From Trichomonas tenax (lineage: Eukaryota; Parabasalia; Trichomonadida; Trichomonadidae): a DNA stretch of 12,178 nucleotides. The position numbers and the translations under genes are program-made. Positions 6,056 through 12,178 of this stretch are shown piece by piece. Location of the stretch: assembly GCA_023091735.1 (NCBI GenBank), contig JALKBU010001355.1:1-12178 (forward strand), in the 5' to 3' direction. The notes below the pieces were generated by a model. That model made no database searches. It saw nothing but the letters and a program-made list of their open reading frames with translations, and was not told the DNA's origin. The stretch's first letter is position 1. Every line of letters starts with the position of its first letter.

Positions 6056-7804
6056 ATGCAGATCGAAACGAAAGTCGGGGATATTTCGGTTTCGGTCAGT
6101 GCGTCTACAGTTAAGTACGATCCAGTAGGCCACAAGTTTATCATCGGTATAAATTTAACATATTTCTTCCAGACTTATTTAACAAAATTGATAACTCCTG
6201 GGTCAAGCTTATCTGATATCATGGTAATTCTTGAATCTTACATTAGCGAATCTATTAATAAATTGAGAGAGAAAAATATCGAACCAGTTTTTGTTTATGA
6301 TGGAATTATCCACATTTTTTTTTCTTACTGCTACAGCTACATACTTTTTAACATATCTCAGATCCTCAAGAAGCTAAAAGTTCGCATAAATTATGCACCT
6401 TCCTATGCAAATTCACAGCTTTCGTATTTCTTACAAAATAAAATGATTAACGCGATTTTAACCGATGTTACTATAGCTCTTCAAGATGTCACATCATGGA
6501 TTTCGTATATTAAGTTCGATACAATGGAATTTATCACATTTCAACCAACATCAACAACAATACAGCAGCTTTTACAAACTCCTCACGCCTCGAACGCAAT
6601 CTTCTCACAATGCGAAGATGGATCCATTGTTAAATTCGTAAAATTACCCGAAAACCAAAGAACTAATCAATCACTCAAATCTAAGACCGAATCGTGTATT
6701 TGCTCAGGAATCATATGCCCGCCACGCATTCCGAGGCCTCCATCAGGTCCTTCTGCCCTAAATCCTCTAATTTCACTTCCAAGGAATTGCGTTGCTTATT
6801 TGAATGATATCAGCGACATTTACATATCGATATTCAAGAATTTCAGCGGAATAATCCTCTCAGAGCTCTTTAGCAACCAAGAATGTCCAAGAATCGACGA
6901 ATTTCTTCCACTTATGCTACAACAAAACCCTCTCTCTACTCCTATTGAAGAAAATAATCGTATAATCTCGAATGTTTTGGCAGCGCAGAACATAGTTTCA
7001 CGCAGTTTCACAACACTTTTCGAAACAATGCGCTCGATTTCAACAAACGACCAACAGCAACAAGCAGCTTCGCCAGATAACCTCAAAAAGAAGGTCATCA
7101 CAGAGTCAGTACGCAGGTTCCTTACAGCGCACGAGTATATCGCGCCTGGAGGTGGACTTTCGCCTTGGGGCAGAGCTGTCTTGAACTCAAACTCCGGATA
7201 CGATGTTTCCACGATTAACTTCATCGAGATGGTGAGAGCTGACGCAATGGATGCTGAAGTGGACTCTGTTCCTGGTGGATCTGTTGGAGTTACCGAAATT
7301 ATCGAAAGAACATTCTTATTCTTCCCGACAAAAACGCCACCTCCACAAAGCTTAAAAGTCAAAATCAATACGTTCCAGAATATTACAAACATTCTAAACC
7401 ACGCATTAATTTTATTATATCGATTAATCGCTGCTGACACGTATTTCGAGTTTGCCATAGAGCCATCTATTCAAGAACTAAGTTCTATTATCGAAACAGA
7501 GCCATTCAGGAACCAAACTGATGTCACAACAGGAATTTTGATGAGATTCCTTCTCGAAGCGAGCGAAGAGCGTATAGAGCAGTTTGCTGACAGCGTAGAG
7601 AACTTCGAGCAGCTCCAGAAGGATGTCAAGTCCGCATACAACTGGTGGAACAGCTTATCTAGAGCAACAAAGGAGTTGAAGCAGAGATCTTTGAAGCCTA
7701 ATTCGAGAGTCTCGAATCTGAAGAACTTTTTAATTTTGTTTGAGTGCGCCGATCAGTTTGTACAGAAGAGGATAACGGCAGTGCGCGAGATTTTAGATTT
7801 TTAG
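6056..7804 (+). CDS. MKT1-like protein (inactive FEN1/XPG-fold, PIN-like)
   Basis: The 582-residue product has the outline of Mkt1-family proteins, post-transcriptional regulators that act with Pbp1/ataxin-2-type partners in yeast and trypanosomes. An XPG-N-like region (about 25-85) has IIGINLTYFF and ends FVYDG (Asp82). An XPG-I-like region (about 112-145) has NYAPSYANSQLSYFL and then AILTD. The clustered acidic residues of active FEN1 enzymes are missing: GIN replaces the first Asp and ANSQ replaces EAEAQ, so nuclease activity is unlikely. The C-terminal part has the MKT1-type GGGLSPWGRAV (365-375) and a helical end. Only about 30 residues join the two XPG halves, so the helical-arch region is short. 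I use the ATG at 6056; the frame opens at GTG 6035. The stop is TAG. MKT1 is my best match; asteroid/FAM120-like relatives are the alternative. Confidence 0.62.
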   Translation: MQIETKVGDISVSVSASTVKYDPVGHKFIIGINLTYFFQTYLTKLITPGSSLSDIMVILESYISESINKLREKNIEPVFVYDGIIHIFFSYCYSYILFNISQILKKLKVRINYAPSYANSQLSYFLQNKMINAILTDVTIALQDVTSWISYIKFDTMEFITFQPTSTTIQQLLQTPHASNAIFSQCEDGSIVKFVKLPENQRTNQSLKSKTESCICSGIICPPRIPRPPSGPSALNPLISLPRNCVAYLNDISDIYISIFKNFSGIILSELFSNQECPRIDEFLPLMLQQNPLSTPIEENNRIISNVLAAQNIVSRSFTTLFETMRSISTNDQQQQAASPDNLKKKVITESVRRFLTAHEYIAPGGGLSPWGRAVLNSNSGYDVSTINFIEMVRADAMDAEVDSVPGGSVGVTEIIERTFLFFPTKTPPPQSLKVKINTFQNITNILNHALILLYRLIAADTYFEFAIEPSIQELSSIIETEPFRNQTDVTTGILMRFLLEASEERIEQFADSVENFEQLQKDVKSAYNWWNSLSRATKELKQRSLKPNSRVSNLKNFLILFECADQFVQKRITAVREILDF

Positions 7805-8268
7805 ATTTTATAATATTAGGTTGTTTGATAAACAATTGTTACTTTTTTTTTCTAACTTTTCTGGTTTATACTTCTATATAATTAATCCCATTTTCTAAAA
7901 TTGCAAAATATTTTAATTTCAATAAAATTATAAAATGGAATTGTGAAGCATTAATTTTTAGCTTATGATGGCTTCAAATATCTCATTGAACTTAATTGTG
8001 AATAACAGTTGTTATTTTAATAAATTTAATTTGTTTTGATTCACATGATTTGGGAGATTAGTGATGCACTAATATACAACTTTGGGCTATGGTAAATGGT
8101 TTGTATGATTTTTATGTAATTCATTATGTTCTTTATGTGAGTTTTTTTGTAATGATTAATTTGAATTATATTTAATTGAAATATCAATAAATACACTCTT
8201 AAAGATTTTTCAACGAATTTGACTTCTGATCAGATTAAACGTTAGATAAATTTCAGGATCAGATAAAT
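7805..8268. other. Non-coding AT-rich 3' spacer
   Basis: Sequence after the MKT1-like gene is A/T-rich, with several TAAA and AATAAA runs that could guide 3'-end processing. No open frame of note and no RNA gene are seen before the inverted-repeat element begins. Confidence 0.5.
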
Positions 8269-8515
8269 TGGAGATTAATGGAATAAAAAATTATTGGAAT
8301 AAATGTGACTTTATGCGAATAAAGTGAATTCGGAATCAGACCCTATTTTGGAATAACCGCCAATTTGGAATAATGATGGTTATTCCATATGCCAAAAATA
8401 GACTGAAAAGTGACAATAATGGAGTATCCGATTTTTTTGGAATCGCCGAATATTTGGATATGCGAATAATGCTCTCAAAATTTGGAATCAACTTCGATAT
8501 TGGAATTAGGAATCA
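8269..8515 (+). repeat. Left long terminal inverted repeat
   Basis: The outer 22 bases (8269-8290) match the complement of 10615-10636 in 21 positions. The core 8339-8423 matches the complement of 10500-10584 in 81 of 85 positions by hand alignment. Patchy similarity continues to GGAATTAGGAATC (about 8502-8514), which is matched near 10430-10442. The arm and its inner flank to about 8570 carry some eleven GGAAT words at uneven spacing, like subterminal transposase-binding repeats. Confidence 0.8.
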
Positions 8516-10426
8516 TGGATAATAATTGAATCAAAAATACTTTGGAATAACCGACAAGCAGTTGGAATAATAAACACTTTATCCTTAATGCCAAAATGAC
8601 TACGCCCATATTAACAAGAGGAATTTTGACATGTAAACTCTATATGGCAAAGCATAAGAGATGGAGAGGAACTTCGCTTTTTACTAGCAATCGCTTTGGA
8701 TCTCAAAAAACAACCTTTGCTAATATTGATTGCTATTAAATTAGGAGTCTAGCTGTAGAGGAAAGAGGTTTTATTTCCTTAAATTTAAAAAATTTGATTT
8801 CGAATCAACATATTAAGTATAGTTTTAGAGAGTTATGATGCTTTATTCTCTGGCTGTACATGTACACATGATATTACACAACATTATAGCAAATTTGATT
8901 TCATATTTGTTAATTGACATCATGAAAAACAAAAATTAATATAATCAAATCAATTTATCTATACATCAGTACTGTATACATATGATCAAATACACTATAA
9001 CTCTAAAACATTCGTCCCGATTTAGAAATTTTGTTTTTAAGATCAATCTGATCAGAGCATAGCACCACGCTAAATGAAGAGGTACACCATCAATATGCTA
9101 TGACTGCTGCCTTCAAAAAGGGGTCAAAACACGCGATTTTCAAAACTTAAAATATAGAAATAACTTGAAGATGCTGCTTCATCATTCAGAATACAGACAA
9201 CTCATATATTACAATACTCCTAAGATTTGTAGTTTACAATTTTAATTTTTCGAGATACGATCTGGAAATACAAAATAATTTTTATAACTATTATTTTTGA
9301 GGCCATGTATATATCTTTTAGGATGCTCTCATTAATGCTATTTGGTTATACTTGTATTTAGAAGGTTAATAAAATTCACACATTTTTTTCCTCAATCTAA
9401 TCACCATTTATACAAGGCCATCAATCTACTTTTCGTTTATATATTAATGCAAAAATAAAAAATTATAAATCTCATTTTGTACCGACCGAAAAAAATTTAA
9501 ATCAAAGCTAAAAAATAGATTGTTAAGTTTATTAGAAACTTCATGTAGCATATGCTAATTGATTTATCAAACCGTAGTTCTTGAATTGAAAAACTCGAGC
9601 AGAAATGTAGTGTATGATTGAACATCTTTTCCAATTTTTGTGAACTCGAAAAATAAGGGGAATTGATGAATGTTACATAGTTAAGCTAAGATCATAGTAA
9701 GTTAGTTATTGAATTTAGACACGAAAATGCCAAAAAATGATGAAAACAAATTTCTAATCTTTTGCGTTGCTAGAGACTCTTAAGTTTCTAACCTCTGTGC
9801 TGTTTGTATAGTCACATGTCCATTATTTAAAAAGTTAGAGCCTTTTTTATGTGGAAAAAATTGTATCATCATTAGAACATTAAATACGTCCAAAGATCTA
9901 AAAATGTATTATACTTATCTACAGATATAATAACGATATATGTATAAATAAAAATATACTTATTAATTGATTATTGAAATATTTGCCTAATTAGTTAAAA
10001 ATGTTAATGATTCAAAGGTACTTCTTAATTTGTATCGATTTTCTTACGCTAATAGATTATAAATTGTTCTTGAATGCGTTTTTCGATGAAATACAAGAGA
10101 AAACCTATAAATATAAAATACCGAGATTTAAATATTATGATTTTCATTGTTATTTGCTTTGCAATGCTCGAACAATATGCTTTTTACAATCCCGGAATAT
10201 TCAAATTTGAATAAATATATGTGTAAATGAGTTTTTCATCGAAAATATTATTTTGGGAATTTAGATCGAGATTCAATTGACATAAATATCACAGTTACTT
10301 TGTACTGGATAAGCTTCAGTCAATCCCAAGCAAACTTGTGCAACAGTAACTTACTTCATATAAGCTTTAAAGAAAATGTCGTGTAAATTTGATGTTGACA
10401 GAATCTAATTTGTTGCAATTTTAAAG
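8516..10426. other. Interior of the inverted-repeat element, no convincing gene
   Basis: This 1.9 kb is A/T-rich with stops in all frames. A less A/T-rich patch at 8596-8751 has two overlapping short frames with ordinary-looking composition. Another at 9068-9091, on the minus strand, reads DGVPLHLA, like an ankyrin-repeat start, but is bounded by a stop four bases upstream in frame. Both may be eroded gene scraps or chance. Nothing else is supported. Confidence 0.5.
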
Positions 10427-10636
10427 TCGATTCCTAATTCCATTATTCCACTTTTGATTCCAATTCCGAATTCATTTTGATTCCAAATAATTAAGGTATT
10501 CCATTATTGTCACTTTTCGGTCTATTTTTGGCATATGGAATAACCGTCATTATTCCAAATTGGCGGTTATTGCAAAATAGGGTTTGATTTCAAATTCACT
10601 TTATTCTAATACAGTTTTTTATTCCATTAAACTCCA
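10427..10636 (-). repeat. Right long terminal inverted repeat
   Basis: This is the complement of the left arm, shorter by about 35 bases because the left arm carries extra sequence around 8291-8330. It reads ATTCC words on the plus strand where the left arm reads GGAAT. It contains GTCACTTTTCGG (10509-10520) and GGCGGTTA (10562-10569), which match the Inr and M3 patterns and point out of the element toward the SP-RING gene. Confidence 0.8.
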
Positions 10637-10784
10637 TTTTTTGCAATAAATTCGTAAAAAAATGAGAACCATGGATATAATGAAGTGACAGATTCGAAAA
10701 TTCTTGCCTGGCAGTGACGCTGAATTGTCAAATGATGGTCAGAATTTGTGTCAATAGAAACTTATTAGACAAGACATACAAATC

Positions 10785-11443
10785 ATGCAAAGCTCTGAAA
10801 GTGCACAGGCAGATAGACCGCAAGCATCGAAGAAGAAATCTGTCGTTAAGAGACAGGCGAGAATCTTCGACGTGCCACATGATATCATGACGCAATTTTT
10901 TTCTAAAAAAGGTGGATTTTCACCAGGATCTGGGCATTCTCCACACTTATCTCCTGCTAATGTACCCATTAGCTATACAGGTTTACCCCAAAGTTATAGC
11001 AGCTTGAATATGATAATTCTAATCAAACATTTTTATTTAACAGCTACATCGATAGCCCAACACAATACAACTCGAACACAACAATTATCAAAGACGTTCC
11101 AAGAGATATCAATGAAGTAATTTCGCAAATTATATTAACTCGTCCTCCAGCTCCACAATTCCCAAAATCAGACATATATTACATATGTCCATTCTCGAAT
11201 GTACCGTTAACTTGTCCTGGAAGAGGTGTTCATTGTTCTCATTATAATTGTTTCGATTTAAGAGAATTTATCCTTGCACAGACTGACGATGAATGGAGGT
11301 GTCCTATTTGCAATATGCCAATTAGCTACGAACAGCTTCGTTTCGATCCTCATTATTTCAAACAAATTGGAGTTCATGCTTATTATACAGTTATACAGAG
11401 TGAGGGACAAATAGAGCCATGGGCTGAGTTTCGACCAGATTAG
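10785..11443 (+). CDS. Small MIZ/SP-RING zinc finger protein (SUMO E3-like), frame broken once
   Basis: SP-RING proteins (PIAS/Siz/Nse2 type) hold Ubc9-SUMO and promote SUMO transfer, usually in the nucleus. The N-terminal part (ATG 10785 to about 10999) has a basic NLS-like patch (KKKSVVKRQAR) and a Ser/Pro/Gly-rich linker. The conserved domain lies in the other frame, open from 11000 to the TAG at 11441-11443. It runs from CPFSNVPLTCPGRG through VHCSHYNCFDL to WRCPIC (11186-11311), which supplies the Cys-His-Cys-Cys zinc ligands and the typical CFDL. The switch falls between about 10960 and 11000. A one-base indel near 10990-11002 would join the parts. A 38- or 41-base intron from GTACCC (10962) to TAG/CAG (10999/11002) also restores frame, but lacks the trichomonad GTAYGT and ACTAAC signals. 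No Inr is evident near the ATG; the total is about 205-220 residues. Confidence 0.75.
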
Positions 11444-11752
11444 AAAAGAATAATCTCAATATTTAATTTATCCGATTTTATAATCAACATTAACCATGCA
11501 TGATTACTATTTGACATCCGAGTATTCATTGCACATGTAATGTACCTGTAAAATAAAAAAAGTAGTTATTTTGATCAAAATAGGAAACAAATCTTAAAAA
11601 AACTATTTGGTATTGTGCTTCCAAAGATGAATAAAAGTTGAAAGAAATATGAGCAGGTTCCAGATCTCAGATGCGAAAAATGTATTTTCTTTCATTGAAT
11701 TGAATATATCTAACTAACATAGACCATTCAATAGATATTGAGAAGCCATATC
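11444..11752. other. Non-coding AT-rich spacer
   Basis: This is the gap between the SP-RING stop and the in-frame tail of the transposase remnant. It is A/T-rich, and I see no gene, RNA or repeat in it. Confidence 0.45.
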
Positions 11753-11947
11753 TTATGTTAGTTTCTCTTTCTTGTTCGTATTGACGAGCATCTTCTTGTG
11801 GACTGCTCTTATCGTAGGCAATAACTGATCAATATCAATCCGATCACCACTCACCATTTCATGCAATTAACTCAACAATGTCATCAGCTCATCTATGTGA
11901 GCTTCCTTCAATTCAGCACTTGAATTTGGTATTGAGCTCATGATTCT
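11753..11947 (-). pseudogene. In-frame continuation of the transposase remnant, with stops
   Basis: After the TAG at 11948-11950 the same frame reads on for 26 codons (including SAELKEAHIDELMTLL) to a TAA at 11867-11869. It then reads 37 more codons (including SGDRIDIDQLLPTIRAVHKK) to a TAA at 11753-11755. The composition is balanced and helix-friendly, unlike the surrounding A/T-rich spacer, and suggests decayed coding sequence of the MULE-type protein. It could also be ordinary 3' sequence that stays open by chance. Confidence 0.4.
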
Positions 11948-12178
11948 CTAGTTTCTCTCCGACAAATTGTTGAAAACTACAATCTTAATGATAAATGTTG
12001 GTGTCACTTTTGTGACAAGTTTGACAAATAATTTGTCAATTGGCAGATTTGTTTCTTCGACAAAATAAAAGTGTTTTAATTGTCGAAAATGAGTTTCGGA
12101 AATGTTATTTGTGCTATCAGCATCCTGATGATAGCACATCATCCATTTCTCTTTGTTCATTGCAAGTTTTTGTTGCAC
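11948..12178 (-). CDS. MULE-like transposase remnant, partial at window edge
   Basis: At least 76 residues lie in this window and the 5' end is outside. The line KEKWMMCYHQDADSTNNISETHFRQLK matches, in spaced form, the segment after the catalytic domain in Mutator-like (MULE/MuDR) transposases. There a Trp, a short gap and T-N-N-x-S-E are followed by F-x-x-L-K. The catalytic DDE residues would lie upstream, beyond the edge. The frame stops at 11948, early for this family, and continues with further stops, so it is probably a dead copy. MULEs are known in trichomonad genomes. Confidence 0.55.
   Translation of the reverse strand: MQQKLAMNKEKWMMCYHQDADSTNNISETHFRQLKHFYFVEETNLPIDKLFVKLVTKVTPTFIIKIVVFNNLSERN

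Larger units (their letters stand above)
8269..10636. mobile_element. Inverted-repeat element of about 2.4 kb, probably non-autonomous DNA transposon
   Basis: Two long arms in opposite orientation bound this segment (8269-8515 and 10427-10636). The interior is A/T-rich and holds only short frames: 69 codons at 10001-10210, 47 codons at 8596-8739, neither resembling a transposase. This is the layout of a non-autonomous cut-and-paste element with long terminal inverted repeats. A MULE-like transposase remnant lies 1.1 kb to the right, and MULEs often have long terminal repeats, but nothing ties the two together. I could not find a certain target-site duplication: ATAAATT occurs just outside the left arm and again about ten bases outside the right arm. 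Confidence 0.65.

Noticed and set aside
6820..7458. 212-codon minus-strand frame
   Set aside because: Antisense shadow of the MKT1-like gene, whose sense protein has family motifs.
10001..10210. 69-codon plus-strand frame in the inverted-repeat element
   Set aside because: Tyr/Phe/Ile/Lys-rich composition expected of A/T-rich DNA; no transposase motif.
10981..11043. Intron from GTTTAC to AACAG in the SP-RING gene
   Set aside because: Its 63-base length is a multiple of three and does not restore the frame.
1..12178. tRNA, rRNA or CRISPR array
   Set aside because: No tRNA B-box context with a paired cloverleaf, no rRNA-like segment and no regularly spaced direct repeats were found by eye.

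Overview
The window looks like nuclear DNA of a parabasalid protist (Trichomonas/Tritrichomonas type). It is strongly AT-rich between genes. Genes are compact and mostly intronless, and 5' leaders are predicted to be very short. Sites matching the trichomonad Initiator (TCA+1 Y W) and the known M3/M5 core promoter motifs lie within about 50 bases of several ATGs. Several stop codons overlap a UAAA polyadenylation signal. The gene content (C2 protein with a polyserine/acidic linker, beta-helix surface protein, NAC beta subunit, MKT1-like protein, SP-RING protein, transposon debris) agrees. The exact species cannot be fixed from the sequence.

Layout. Positions 1-404 are non-coding and hold a striking GC-rich hairpin inside a larger palindrome. 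A truncated tyrosine recombinase (405-764, -) follows. A C2-domain protein (1257-2999, +) is the first intact gene. Next come a small acidic protein ending in a CaaX prenylation box (3208-3417, -) and NAC beta (3846-4250, -). A divergent pair shares a short, motif-dense intergenic region: a beta-helix-like membrane protein (4810-5865, -) and an MKT1-like inactive FEN1-fold protein (6056-7804, +).

The right third is accessory. Two long inverted repeats at about 8269-8515 and 10427-10636 bound a roughly 2.4 kb element with no convincing gene inside. Just beyond it lies a small MIZ/SP-RING (SUMO E3-like) gene whose reading frame breaks once (10785-11443, +). The right edge cuts into a MULE-like transposase remnant (-), whose frame continues past its first stop with two more in-frame stops.

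The genes do not form one pathway. They represent separate housekeeping roles (nascent-chain binding, post-transcriptional control, SUMO ligation, membrane/calcium response, cell surface) between transposon remnants. The most original signals are the 2.4 kb inverted-repeat element with outward-facing Initiator-like motifs, the 45-base hairpin beside the recombinase fragment, and the orphan CaaX mini-protein.
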